A stretch of DNA of 64,000 bases from Mytilinidion resinicola (GCF_010093595.1 NW_022985458.1:527808-591807); one strand, 5' to 3'; positions 1-11,830 are shown, counted from the stretch's first letter. Notes: generated from the sequence alone by a model not told the origin. Made by a program: numbers and translations.

Positions 1-1250
1 TACTCCAGGCAGTTCTTTTTTAGAATATTAGCAATTCCTTATATACGCGTTGCTTTTTACAGCATATTACAGTGTTTATAATAGTACTAGCTTATAAACT
101 ATAGCGTATTGCAGAACTAGTCCAGTACAGGATTATACAGGCGTAGCCACAGGATTTCTAGAATAATCGGGTAATAACTTAGTTTAGTTACCCCTATTTA
201 AACGGTCTCTAAATATTTATTTATCTGTAATTAAACCTAAATAGTGTAGGTTACTTTACCCGCTTTGGAATTACCTCTATCGGCCAGTTCCAGGTAAAAA
301 GGGTACTTAAGCGGAATTATTAGGATATAGTAATGCTTTACCCAGTCTTTATTAACTAGCGCTTTCCCTTTGCAGCTACTATTAATTATGCTATGCGCTA
401 GAATACTCTAGCCCTAGTATTCTAAACGTGCAGGTATAATTAACAGGTTAGCTCTTATAACCTGTTCCTCTTTAATAGTTATCCCTTAGATAGTAGCGGC
501 GGATACTTATATAGTGCGCGGTATATAAGCCTGGCTATAACCTATATTAGGCTTAATTCTTTTATTAAAGTAGAAAATAGGGGAGAAGCAGGTTTTAGCA
601 GTATCCGGGTTCTATATTTAGTAGAGGGCAGTAAGGGGCTCCGGAAGGACGCGTTTTTATAAATAGGGCGGGAGCAGATAGAGCGTTTATTAGGCTAAGG
701 GCAGTTATAGATAAAGTATTTCTTAGATCCGCAACAGTAATATTTCTTCCTTTTATATTAAGTTAAGCAACCTTTTAAAAGATCTATTAGGTCTCCGGAG
801 ACTTCTATAATTCTTATAGCGCCGGACGCTCTCGGTAATAACTAAGGTATAGCAGTTTATATTCCTATAAGAACGGGTGTTTCCTAATAGGTTTAATTTG
901 CATTAGCGTATATTCTTAGGGTTACAGTAGTAGACACTTTATATTATTTACGGCGGTTATCTAGGTTTTAAAGGAACTTTATAAATATATAGTACTCTCT
1001 ACTAGGGGGTTTATAGTAAAGTAGTATTTCCTTTAGTTTGCGGTTAATAGCTTCTTCTAAGAGGGTTAGTAGAGCTTTTTTAGAGAGCTCTCCTTCTAAA
1101 GCTAGGCGTTGGAATTTAGTAAGAAAGACGCTAAATTCTTTATTATTCTGGCGGAGGCGGAACAGTTTAGTGCGGAAGTTGCGGACTTAGTTAGGGTCTC
1201 TATATAAGAGGGAGGTTGAGGCGTATATGGATTAGTATAAGGAGTAGGTG
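1..1250 (-). pseudogene. RIP-degraded Gypsy retrotransposon gag/protease relic
   Basis: Reading the minus strand gives a broken polyprotein. About 1240-960 resembles a Ty3/Gypsy gag (VRNFRTKLFRLRQNN, then FSVFLTKFQRLALEG and LLTLLEEAINRKLKEILL). Further along, around 480-330, is a retropepsin-like stretch (ILAHSIINSSCKGKALVNKD). In-frame stops are TAG/TAA at positions where Gln or Trp is expected, typical of C-to-T change at CpA on either strand. No LTR is visible, and the element runs off the left edge of the window. Its gag end is cut at about 1250 by a MULE-type fragment. The Gypsy assignment is fairly secure, the exact limits are not. Confidence 0.6.
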
Positions 1251-1262
1251 CAGGCGGCAATG

Positions 1263-1692
1263 CTAGGGGGCCAGGCTTAATGCAGAGGAGCCGTAATAAG
1301 GTGAGGTTTTAACGGTTTTAACATGCTTATAGGAACGTAGGCACTTCTAGAAGAGAACTCTATTCTATACTTAGACTTAGACTAGATAGTAATACGTAAG
1401 CTTATGCGTAAGACTATACGTGAGGCTATACAAATCGGCATAGCTATATAGCTTTTCCGTTTTACAGTGCATCCTTCCTAATTCGTGTGGCCTTATATTT
1501 GAGCTCACCTACGGCTGTATATACGGCTGCACGAATTGGAAAGGATGCACGTGTAGATGCACGTGAAAATAAACGCCCGGAGCAAGGTTCCGGCCCTCCG
1601 AGCCAATCAGAAGATCAGACGAGAGGGGGGTGTGCGTGGAGTGAAAAGGGGGTGTGCGTGGAGTGATTAGGGGGTGTGCGTTTATCCCTCCC
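1263..1692 (+). mobile_element. One-ended fragment of a non-autonomous MULE-type element
   Basis: The right half matches the ends of the palindromic elements listed below. It has the internal block CCGAGCCAATCAGAAG, then three G-runs (GGGGGGTGTGCGTGGAG, GGGGGTGTGCGTGGAG, AGGGGGTGTGCG) spaced about 21-23 bp. The left part (1263-1400) shares a segment with the element at 40498-41426 (GCCGTAATAAGGTGAGGTTTT and a following GCACTTCTAGAA block). No left terminal repeat is present, so the copy is truncated where it meets the Gypsy relic. No protein is encoded. Confidence 0.6.
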
Positions 1693-1741
1693 CGGATTTA
1701 ATATCTTTATTCCGAGATTATCTGCGCCTCTTAATTGTTGT

Positions 1742-2395
1742 TAACTTTAGGGGACTAGTAATCTCACACCCCCTAATTCCTCCACGCATACCCCTTTTTC
1801 GCTATTTGCACACCCCCCCTCTCGTCTGATCTCCTAATTGGCTGGCGCGGCCGGGCCGACTCTTCGGAGCTTCCTATCGTGCTCCTCTTAGAAGTGAATG
1901 AGCGAGCGCAAGCGGCGATGCAGGTGGCAATGCAGGTGGCGATACAGGTAGCAATGCAGGCGGCAATGCAGGCGAGCCAGGCTTGATAGAAAGGAGCCTC
2001 TACAAGGTGATGTTTTAATAGTTTCGTTTAGCTATACATACGGCATCACATACGGCATCACGTGCAGCATCACTTACGGCCTTACGTACGGCATCACGTA
2101 TAGTATTACTTATAGCTAAAGGAAATAGAAAAGATAAGCTGCAAAACGGAGAGGCTGTATAGCTATACCGATTTATATAGCCTTACGTATAGCCTCATGT
2201 ACAAGTTTACATACGGCCTCGCGTATAGCATTACGTGCAGAGAGACGTAAATATGAATGCCCGGAGGAAGCTCCGCGCTGCTCCAAGCCAATTAGAAGGT
2301 GGTGAAGCGCCAAGAAGGGCGGGTGTGCGAATAGCGAAAAGGGGGGTGTGCGTGGAGGAATTAGGGGGTGTAAGATTACTAGTCCCCTAACTTTA
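1742..2395 (+). mobile_element. Complete non-autonomous palindromic element (MULE-like MITE) with target duplication
   Basis: The element proper is 1750-2387 (638 bp) with long inverted termini beginning GGGGACTAGTAATC. Each terminus carries three CACCCCC-type motifs about 22 bp apart, followed by a conserved ATTGG/CCAAT block. The flanks are an 8-bp direct duplication, TAACTTTA (1742-1749 and 2388-2395). The interior has a 12-bp-period repeat of the type CATACGGCATCA (about 2037-2110) and GCAATGCAGGTG (about 1914-1970), and no sizeable open frame. TSD length and long TIRs fit Mutator-like elements. Similarity to the TIR interior of the MULE copy at 37637 supports the same superfamily. Confidence 0.75.
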
Positions 2396-2999
2396 TTATA
2401 ATAAAAAGCACTAGTAGGTTTCCGCTACGCAGGGTTTTCTGCTATATAGAGAGGAATGTTACAGGATTATATACTAGCACTTTATATAACCAAATTATTA
2501 TAAGGCTAATAATTAACCGGCCTATACGGGCGTGTCCTTTTATAGCCTTTGCAGCCCGCACGGGATTAGGTGGATAGTTAGGATTAAGTTTCGAGAATGT
2601 TAAAACCGACTTCCTGTAAGCCCTTCCTGGCCAGCATCTCTTTCCTGCCTATAACCTGTTCCTACCTATAAAACTTCCCTACCTATAAGGCCCGGATTAT
2701 ATGCAGAAACTTGTTAAAATATAGCCGGCGGAGATTGTATAGCGTTAAAGAGAGGTTGTCGGGTTAAATTTAAGCTGCCTTTGGGTTAGAACTTTATAGC
2801 GTAGCAATAATAATAATAATTTACTAGCATAAAGTAGTACACAGCATAAGCTAATTATCCTCCTACCCTAAGCCAGCATTTAATTATCCTAACCCCCCTT
2901 GTCCGAAACTAGTTGGCAAGATATTCCGTGAAATATATCGCTTTTCTAACGCTACTGCCTAGCAGTACGCCTGTTCCGCGGCTTTTTAGGTGGCCGGGG
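2396..2999. other. AT-rich degenerate spacer, no gene seen
   Basis: TA-rich sequence with many stops in all frames. I recognise no protein, LTR or terminal repeat in it. By composition it is probably RIP-mutated repeat DNA. Confidence 0.5.
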
Positions 3000-4454
3000 T
3001 TAAGAGAAAAACGTATTTAGAGTAACATTTTAAGATCTAGAAAGGCTCGCCTGGAGCACTAAGGCAGAATTAGTATTTAATTAAGACATATAATAACTTT
3101 TAAACACCTAAGAAAGCCCAGTTCCCTCCGAAAGCAGCGGGATATCCTAGTTATGCGCAGGCGGTAGCTTATTAATAACTGAGCAGAAACATTTGAAGTA
3201 GTTTAGTATCTAAATATTATAGATGTTTTTAGTGAATTTATACGCCGTCTACTTCTCTTTCCTATCTATTTCCTGAAAGCTAAACTCGCGGATTAGGTGG
3301 CAGTAGAAGGTAGTTTTGGCCCTACTAATAACAGTATAGTGGCCGTAGATCTGGACTAAGTAATTATTATACAAGACCGAGAAGGCGAGGATTTCCCAAT
3401 AGATTTCCTTCTCGCGCTTAACAAGCCGGAAGAGCTTAATAATAGCCCTTACTATAAGTATTATGCTGTGTATATTCTATCGGCCGGTAATATTAAGAGC
3501 TGCAGCGCCGCACTTTACCTTACAGGTAAGGAATAGAAAGTATATATAATATATAGCTATAAAGAAGGACTAGTTGCCGGTAGTAAAGTTGCCAATAAAT
3601 AGCAAAAGCTTGCTAAGCTAATCTCCCGTAAACGCGGCTTATTTAAATCCTATAGTATAGTTAGACTAAGGACAAGACCTAGTAAGGGGGATAGAATTAT
3701 TCTAGCTTTTGTTAATACTTTTAATTAGATATTGGAGATGTTTAGCGCTATACTTGGCGCTATATATAGCTAGGGACTAGGCGGACAGGATAATTAACTA
3801 AGAAATATCTTGGGTAACCTTTGCTTTATTCCGGTCCTGCAGCATTTTGCAGGTATCCTGGAAAAGTTTATCCTTAAATAAGGAATTCTTAGGGACTATT
3901 TGTTCCGTCTCTAGTAGGGTTCGGCAAAGGTTTCTGCTTTCCTCTATAATGCCCTCTTTGTTTTCTTCTATATACCTGCCTATGTAGCTTCCTTTAGTTT
4001 TAAGTAAAGTTATATAACATATATCCCTATACAGAGCACTTTTCTCCTCTTTTAGTCTCTAGTTGCTGGGTGTAATAGAGCTAGCCGCAAGCGAACCTAA
4101 ATCCAAATCCAATTATTTGCGGCGAAGAGAAGGCGTTAACCTTATCCTTGCAAATAGATAACTTATTATATCTGGCTTAAAGTATTCCTTAGGCCACCTT
4201 TGTTCTCTCCGCCAGTAATCAATAGGATTAATAGGCGCCTCGATGCTGCCAGATAACGTCTCTAGATCAGCCCGTCTTATAGCAGTAGAGGTTGCAGGAG
4301 ATGCTCGCGGCTGCTTTGGGTGGGGTGCTGTAGTGTTAAGGGGTAGATGGTCCGCTTCTCGTGGTTGTTTTCGACTTCTCGGCTGGGGAGGGTTTGATAA
4401 ATTCTGCAAAGACTCAGCTTTGGTAGGCGTGCAGATGGGGAAAGACACAGACAT
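3000..4454 (-). pseudogene. Decayed DUF7924-type fungal protein gene
   Basis: Minus-strand gene remnant starting at an ATG at 4454. The first 113 codons are open and of normal composition, and include IDYWRREQRWPKEYF, a signature I associate with a large family of fungal hypothetical proteins (DUF7924). After a stop at 4113 the same frame continues through RIP-altered DNA. It has recognisable blocks such as LCRTLLETEQIVPKNSLF, FLTCKVKCGAAALNITG and VRAIIKLFRLVKREKEI, broken by TAG/TAA codons. Function of the family is unknown, and members are often found beside transposons. The sharp change from normal to TA-rich sequence inside one gene (about 4110) is unusual. The family name is from memory and unverified. 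Confidence 0.65.
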
Positions 4455-5040
4455 ACCTTTTTCTGTGAAGTATTCGTCGCCGTAGGAGGTGATGTCTGGT
4501 AAGTATGCTTGCTGGACTCAGGATTCAGACGTGCGCTTCTACGAGGTCTCTATGCTCTTACTTTGTTGACACCTCAAGAACATTTCCCTACACGCAAATT
4601 AGCCGGTTGTTGAGTGAAATCAGCGGAAGATGTACCTTGGGCTCTTTGAGGCTAATCCTGCGGACGCTTCGGGGGCTCTTCGCGATTATGGGCCATGTCG
4701 ATTTCTCGGAGGGAACGATGGGCGCGAAGAGATGGCTGGGGTTCGCGCTTGTCGGGCGTGCAGCAGGACCGTGCTTCTGTTTCTTGGCGGTGACAGGTGA
4801 GTCAGGTGATTCTGCCCCAATAACTACCTGCACCGTAATAACCCCATCACCTACGTTACCTGAAAGAGCCGTAGCCTTCTACGACGCTGCCCAGCAGCAG
4901 ACTGTCCACGGAGGCATGGCTGTTGCCGTGGCGCGCCATGGTGCCTTCGCCGGCGACGGTGCGGCGGTGCGGCGGTGCGGCGGTGCGGAGTAGGTCTGGG
5001 GCGATGGCGTCGGCCAAGCCTAGCTATTCTTAGCGGCCGG
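4455..5040. other. GC-rich non-repetitive stretch, no supported gene
   Basis: Open frames exist here (for example 4505-4993 plus strand), but they show no recognisable domain and have overlapping frames on the other strand. An 8-bp GCGGTGCG-type repeat lies at about 4957-4987. It may be the 5' flank of the DUF7924 relic. Confidence 0.4.
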
Positions 5041-5128
5041 GGCAGGATGCGCCACTCCCTAAGGCAGGATGCGCCACTCCCTAAGGCAGGATGCGCCACT
5101 CCCTAAGGCAGGATGCGCCACTCCCTAA
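5041..5128 (+). repeat. Four perfect tandem copies of a 22-bp unit
   Basis: The unit GGCAGGATGCGCCACTCCCT plus AA repeats exactly at 5041, 5063, 5085 and 5107. It lies in no convincing reading frame. The absence of any mismatch suggests recent expansion. Confidence 0.95.
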
Positions 5129-6109
5129 GGCGCCCCGGGTGGCTGAGCGCGACGCGCTGAGGGAGTCTCTTAACCTTCCCGCCGCAACGCAGTGTGTATT
5201 AGCGTCACGGAAGCCTCTTTTGGCTGCCTACCAGCCGAAATTCGGTATATGCTTGTGCATTTCCCAGGGGGATTGAGCGCGATAAGCGCACGAAGGAGAT
5301 GTCGGATCTTGCCGAGGCCCTTTGTTGCGCCACGACGAGCGGGCTCCACGCCGGATTTGATTTGATTATATGCTCGACTGACTAAGTTAGGTACTTTCGC
5401 ACCTTGAGAAGTACCTCAAGGAACGACTCTATGTAGCCATTACTGCTTATGGACTTACTAAGCCAAACGGTAGAAGCATTGCATTCTCTCTATAATCTTT
5501 GAAGTTTGGTGGTTTTTCGGGACTTCACATTCCAGGTTATGCATGCAAAAGTGCTTCTTTGTTGTCCACCCCACTACTCCAATCGATAAGCCAATCATCT
5601 CGCATGCCTTCTTTGTCTGATTTGTCGACCACTTCCAAAGAAACCTCGTCTTAGAACGCGCATTGGCCCCGTGTCTGAGTGATGTCTTGAACGAAGGCTG
5701 ACACATACTCCCCCTTTTCATCCAAAAGACTTTCTCGTCACTCTCCTAGACAAGCAGGACGTCACTCGGAGCTCTAGATAAATTGAGGCACATGACGGAC
5801 CTGAAGCCGTCGACTCGCTAAACTACCCTTCCCATTCGTTACGCAACAAAGTGCACCTTGGCCCGAGCAACCCCAGAAAGGATAACAAAGCACCCAAGCC
5901 GTGGCAAAAAGTTCACCCAGACTCTTGGATTACCAAGCCCTAGGACGATTGCTAGCCCAAAGCCAATTTCATCCCACGAGCCACATCTACGTAGCCTCCT
6001 CTCTGTTCGACGCCCCTCTCGGCTTTGCTGCGTCCAATTGATCAAGAACACACATCCATCCGGGGCACACTCGAAACTTCAGGACAATTTTTCTACACGA
6101 ACGGTTCAA
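5129..6109. other. Unique sequence, no gene recognised
   Basis: About 50% GC. Short open frames on both strands (for example 5458-5721 minus and 5858-6253 plus) have no identifiable domain and run into the repeats that follow. Nothing supports a gene. Confidence 0.4.
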
Positions 6110-6900
6110 ATCAAATCTACCTCATTACGCAGACCTTCTAGAAGCCAGAGTAGTTCGGAGCGGCCGCCATCAGAGAGAGAGTCTATAAGCCTCGCCTATC
6201 AACCTCTCAGCACTCAGCTCCTACGAGCCTCTGCTTGCACGAAGAATTCCTAGAATCAAAACTGATCTGGAGCGGCCGCCATCAAGGGGGGAGAGTATAT
6301 AAGCCTCGCCTGTCAACCTCTCAGCACTCAGCACTCAACACTCCTGCGAGCCTCTACCTGCACCGAGTCTTCTCGTCTAGTCGACTTCAATCTGTTCTGG
6401 ATTCTCCTGCCTTTACACCGAGACCTTCTGGAAGCCGGGGTAGTTCGGAGCAGCCACCGTGCAAGGGAGAGGTTTTCAAACTTCTCTGGCTACTCTGAGC
6501 TTCTTTTCTTCAATACTTAAGAGATGTATTAGGCTCGTTAGCTTAGTAGAGATCAACTACTTGCACATCCTTCTTCATCTATTTGGATGTCTTCAGGCAT
6601 CAAGAGCGATTCGGAGCAGCAAACGTGCGAGAGAGATTCTAAACCCTCGCTTGATAGTTCTCAACTCCCTTTCTTCTTCAAACACAGCGCACGTCTAGGA
6701 GCGTCCGCCTCCATCAACCTTGCTGGCTTATTCGTGATCAACCATTTCCGCAATCCTGCCTCTATTTGCTTGGAAGACTTCCTACCACAAGGGTGATTCA
6801 ACGCAATTGTCTCCGCGAGAGGGAGCTTATGAACCTCACCTACGAGCTCTCAACTTCCTTCATTCAACTATCAACACAACTGCATCAATTCCATCTTCCA
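6110..6900 (+). repeat. Decaying tandem array containing a TATA-box-like unit
   Basis: Five progressively diverged units start near 6130, 6265, 6430, 6610 and 6810. The best two share TTCGGAGCGGCCGCCATC or a variant, then GAGAGTATATAAGCCTCGCC (about 6290-6312) and TCAACCTCTCAGCACTCAGC. Later copies keep the GAGAGAG..CCTCGC..CTCTCAACT skeleton but lose the TATA box. The spacing and the TATATAAG core look like repeated promoter or LTR-end sequence. No coding function is apparent. Confidence 0.65.
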
Positions 6901-8329
6901 GAGCTCTAATCAAAGTCATCCCGGTGTGTACAAATGTACTAATCCACAACATAGCCTCCCAACAGTAGAGCTAACTTCTTGCTAGATCGAGATCAGTCTC
7001 CTCTCCGCACGCCTCCGTATCTGGGCGAAAGCCATCAGGGCAGCAGTACTAGCACGAGCTGTCGGCCGTGCGGGATATAGTAAGTAAGTTAATCTCGCCG
7101 GCCTGTTCGCATTTTCCTTCTTCAAATGCAGTGCTGACTCGAGTTTCTCGCCAAGAGAAAGATTCTTACATACGCTTACTCGCCTACAACACGCCTGAAG
7201 TGCTTCGATACTTTCGACAAAGCGTACGTCAACACGCTTAGACGAGGTTTCAACTCGTCCGACTAACCTCAGACAGCATTGTCCGCTGCTCGAGTGTAGT
7301 CCACCTACACACAGCGCGCTGACTTGGTCAAAGTCGGCCGCCCCCGTGCACACCCACGAATCTACACGAACGCCTTCTGGATGCGGCATGAGCCTGCTTA
7401 CCTAGTCGAAGAAGTTCTGGTTTGATTCTCCAGGCAACAGTTCGGGGCACACTTGAATCTTTCCCCCAGACCCCTATATAGGACTGGTTAGTTGAATTTT
7501 GGTGAATCCAGTCACTTTTGCAACACTTAGGTTTGGGCACACGGATATTCTTCCTACTCGAGATCCATTCTTACTCGCTCAATACCCCTACGAAAAGCAA
7601 CTCAGCTAGCAAGTAGCCTTTCAGTCGAGAGACTAGTCGGATTTGCACTGCAACTAGCCTTGACGTCTTGTGTCGAATATCAGAAGGCGATAGGAGCACC
7701 CTAAACAGTAGTAACAAACGGAGGTGCCCGGACCTTCAGCAAGAAACTACTTTGGCACAGAGACCTCCTAAGAGCAGGTTCAGCCTGGACACCTAGTCGG
7801 TTTCCTACGCTGAGTTGCGGTAGTCGAGTCGAGGTAAGCACGCCTAGCTCCTACACGAGATGCTTCTAGTGGGTAAAACGACCTCCTAAATGTGGTGAAT
7901 TTAGTTGCTCTTTTGCGCATCCACTTACCACCACGGACGCTTCCCGACAGAAGGGCCGGCTTGGTGAACTGATCACGCTGCGGTCTAAACCTCAGTCATC
8001 AGATTGGAGTGCCCTATTTCCTCACCAGAGCCTTGTATATGGAGGTCCCCTGACAGCGGCATCAGCCTGGCGACGCGAGTAAGTTTCCCTCTGGATCTCA
8101 GAAGTTGGGTTGCGCACACCTATTCTTCCTGGCGAGTCCTCTTTGTGCAGGACTGACCTCCTGACAGAAACGAAGTCAACCACTTCCGTGTACAGCGGCT
8201 TACCTATATAGAGGACTTCTCAAAGTATCGTGACCCAACGCCAAGGTACCTCCTCCTCCATCACTTTCTACAGTAACAAGACATAAGTTTGAGCACCTCT
8301 TGCGACTGCTTGGGATACCTCAATAGGCT
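6901..8329. other. No gene recognised; faint continuation of repeat-like sequence
   Basis: Minus-strand open frames 6982-7389 and 7328-7540 show no known motif. Sequence themes such as TCGAGTTTCTCGCCAAGAGA recall the array to the left, so this may be older, more diverged array DNA. Confidence 0.35.
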
Positions 8330-10830
8330 TTTAGAACTGCAAACACGATGTAAAGGCTAACGCAGTGCAACTCAGACTACCTTTTGACGAAGCTACTACC
8401 TCCTAGCTGGGGCACCCCTTCCAGTGGTATTAAGCGAGCAAGAGTGCACCCCGAGCAGCGCGATATCCGTATGCTCACCGCAATAGGCTTTTAGACCTAC
8501 AAAGGCTGACGTAGCGCAACTCAGACTATCTTTTGGCGAAGCTGATACCTACTAGCTGGGGCTCCTCCCACCACAGTCCGATTTGAACTCCATTTTTAGT
8601 GTCCAGTTCCACGCCCTCCAAATTGGCCCCCCTGGCCCGGCCCCCCTGGCCCGGCGCCCCGCCCGACATCACCCTCCTGCAGAATCCCCTTCCAGTGGCA
8701 CCGAGCGAGCAAGAGTGGACCCCGAGCAGCGCGATATCTGTATGCTCACCGCAATAGGCTTTTAGATGATGTAAAGGCTAACGTAGTGCAACTTAGACTA
8801 TCCTTTGACGAAGCTACTACCTACGAGCTGGGGCACCCCTTCCAGTGGCACCGAGCGAGCAAGAGTGGACCCTGAGCAGCGCGATATCCGTATGCTTACC
8901 GCAACAGGCTTTTAGAAGTACAAAATACGATGTAAATGCTAACGTAGTGCAAATTAGACTACCTTCTGACGAAGCTACTACCTACTGGCTGGGGCACCCC
9001 TTCCAGTGGCACCGAGCGAGCAAGAGTGGACCCGGAGTAGCGCAATATATCTGTATGCTCACCGCAGTAGGCTTTTACATGATGTAAAGACTAACGTAGT
9101 GCAACTTAGACTCTCTTTTGGCGACGCTACTACCTACTAGCTGGGGCACTCCTTCCAGTGGCACCGAGCGAGCAAGACTGGACCCCGAGCAGCATGATAT
9201 CGGTATGCTCGCCGCAGTAGGCTTTTAGATGATGTAAAGACTAATGTAGTGCAACTTGGAGTACCTTTTGACGAAGCTACTACCTACTAGCTGGGGCTCC
9301 TCCCACCACGGTCCGATTTGAACTCCATTTCTAGTGTCCAGTTCCACGCCCTCTAAATTGGCCCCCCTGGCCCGGCGCCCCGCCCGACATCACCCTCCTG
9401 CAGAATCACCTTCTAGTGGTATCCAGTGAGTAAGAGTGTGGGCCCGGAGCAGCAATATACCTGTATGCTCACCGCAACAGGCTTTTAGACCTACAAAGGC
9501 TAACGTTGCGCAATTTAGACTACGTTTTAACGAAGCTACTACCTACTAGCTAGGGCACCCCTTCTAGTGGCACTGAGCGAGTAAGAGTAGACCCTAAGCA
9601 GCGCGATATCTGTACGCTAAGCTTTTAGACCTATAAATACGATGTAAAGGCTAACGTACTGCAATTTAGACTACCTTCTGACGAAGCTACCTCCTACCAG
9701 CCAGGGCACTCCTTCCAGTGGCACCGAGCGAGTAAGAGTGTAGGCCCGAAGCAGCAATATCTGTATGCTAGGCTTTGAGACCTATAAATAGGATATACAG
9801 GCTAACGTAGTGCAAATTAGACTACCTTTTGACGAGCCTACTACGTACTAGCCAGGGCACTCCTTCCAGTGGTATCGAGCGAGCAAGAGTGTGGGCCCGG
9901 AGCAGCAATATACCCGTATGCTCACCGCAATAGGCTTTTAGACCTACAAAAGCTTACCTACTGCAAATTAGACTGTCTTTTAGCGAAGCTAATACCGACT
10001 AGCTAGGGCACCCTTTCTAGTAGCACCGAGCGAGCAAGAGTAGACCCGCAGCAGCGCCATATCCGTACGCTAGGCTTTTAGACCTATAAATATAATGTAC
10101 AGGCTAACGTACTGCAAATTAGACTATCTTTTAACGAACCTACTACCTCCTAGCTGGGGCACCCCTTCTAGTGGCATCGAGCGAGCAAGAGTGTAGGCCC
10201 GGAGCAGTAATATATATCCGTATGCTTTTTAGACCTACAAAATACGATGTAAAGGCTAACGTACTGCAATTAGACTACCATTTAACGAACCTACTACGTA
10301 CTAGCTAGGGCACCCCTTCCAGTGGCACCGAGCGAGCAAGAGTGGACCCGCAGCAGCGCGATATCCGTACGCTAGGCTTTTAGACCTATGAATATAATAT
10401 ACNNNNNNNNNNNNNNNNNNNNNNNNNNNNNNNNNNNNNNNNNNNNNNNNNNNNNNNNNNNNNNNNNNNNNNNNNNNNNNNNNNNNNNNNNNNNNNNNNN
10501 NNNNNNNNNNNNNNNNNNNNNNAGACCTATGAATATAATATACAGGCTAACGTACTGCAAATTAGACTATCTTTTAACGAACCTACTACCTCCTAGCTGG
10601 GGCACTCCTTCCAGTGGTATCGAGCGAGCAAGAGTGTAGGCCCGGAGCAGCAATATCCGTACGCTAGGCTTTTAGAACTGCAAATACGATGTAAAGCTAA
10701 CGTAGTGCAAATTAGACTGTCTTTTGACGAACCTACTACCTACTAGCCAGGGCACCCCTTCCAGTGGTATTGAGCGAGCAAGAGTGGACCCTAAGCAGCG
10801 CGATATCCGTATGCTCACACTTATGACCTG
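8330..10830 (+). repeat. Satellite-like tandem array, unit about 150-165 bp
   Basis: At least a dozen imperfect units carry the consensus blocks CTGGGGCACCCCTTCCAGTG, CGAGCGAGCAAGAGTGGACC, CGATATCCGTATGCTCACCG, AGGCTTTTAGACCTACAAA and TTAGACTACCTTTTGACGAA. Unit starts recur about every 150-165 bp (for example near 8829, 8989 and 9141). Two units (about 8580-8690 and 9300-9405) carry the same extra GC-rich insert with GGCCCCCCTGGCCCGGC. Units towards the right are more TA-rich. Open frames in the array shift between units and are not genes. Confidence 0.9.
10403..10522. other. Assembly gap of 120 N inside the satellite
   Basis: A run of exactly 120 N. The bases before it (TAGACCTATGAATATAATAT, then AC) recur directly after it, so the gap marks a collapsed or unresolved part of the tandem array. 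The true copy number is unknown. Confidence 0.99.
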
Positions 10831-10839
10831 GTGCTGTAC

Positions 10840-11830
10840 ACTCCACTTTCTCTACACGGAGCTACCACGCTGCTTCAAAGGAACTCGCTGCTCCGAACAG
10901 CAGGCAGATATTAGGGCTTTATGAGAGGCTCACCGCCGAGGCTCCTCTATCACTTCCATATTCTACATTCTTCGCACTACCCCGCTCTAAGGGAGCTCCC
11001 TGCTCAGAATAGCAGGCGGGAATTGAGGCCTATATAAAAGACTCAACACCAAGGTTCCTCCATCACTTCTACACTCCACTTTCTTTGCCCGAGCAGGCAG
11101 GAATTGGGCTCATATAAAGGGCTCTACACCAAGATTTCTTGATTACTTCTACACTCTACACTCTTCATACTACGCTGCTCCAAAGGAGCTCACTGCTCCG
11201 AATGACGGGCAGGAATTAGGCCTATATAAGAGACTGAACACCAAGGTTCTTCCATCACTTCTACACTCCACTTTCTTTGCCCGGGCAAGCAGAGACTGGG
11301 GCCTACTTAAGAGGTTCAGTACCAAGGTTCCTTCATCACTTCTACACTCCACTTTCTCTGCACGGAGCAACCACTGACACACAAGTTTCAGAGCTAGGCC
11401 ACACTCTACATTTTCCGCACCACTCTGCTCTGAAGGAGCTCACTGCTCTGAATAGCAGGCAGGAATTGGGCCTATATAAGAGGCTCCACGCTAGGGTTCC
11501 TCCGTCACTTCTACACTCCACTTTCTCTGACGGAGCAACCACCAACACACATGTACCAGAGTTGAGTGTTGACTGAAGCTTCGGCATAGCCCGCAGATAT
11601 CCTTTGCTCCACATTCTTCGCGCTGCGCTGCCCCGAAGAGCTCACTGCTCCCAAGGAGCTCACTGCTCCGAATAGCAGGCGAGAATTGGGCCTATATAAG
11701 AGGCTCAACGCCAGGGTTCCTCCGTCACTTCTACACTCCACTTTCTCTGACGGAGCAACCACCAACACACAAGTTCCAGAGCTGAGTGCTGATTGAAGCT
11801 TCGGCATAGCCCGCAGATATCCTTCGAGTA
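10840..11830 (+). repeat. Second tandem array carrying TATA-box cassettes
   Basis: At least seven related units each contain a block like GCAGGAATTGGGCCTATATA followed by AGAGGCTCAACGCCAGGGTT and TCACTTCTACACTCCACTTT. TATA-bearing positions are about 10910 (degenerate), 11010, 11095, 11215, 11290, 11465 and 11690. The last two units (about 11440-11575 and 11660-11820) are nearly identical and also share CGGAGCAACCACCAACACAC. Each unit looks like a core promoter reading rightwards. The array ends about 750 bp before the HMG-box gene. Whether it drives that gene is inference. Confidence 0.8.

Noticed and set aside
1742..2395. Helitron origin for the palindromic elements
   Set aside because: They have long TIRs and 8-10 bp target duplications, which Helitrons lack.
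4505..4993. 162-codon plus-strand frame
   Set aside because: No recognisable domain, opposite-strand frames overlap it, and the end consists of GCGGTGCG repeats.
10372..10639. Frames spanning the N run
   Set aside because: They exist only because N codons are not stops.
11170..11807. Minus-strand frames with repeated VECRSDGGT segments
   Set aside because: They follow the TATA-cassette tandem repeat, and no independent coding evidence exists.
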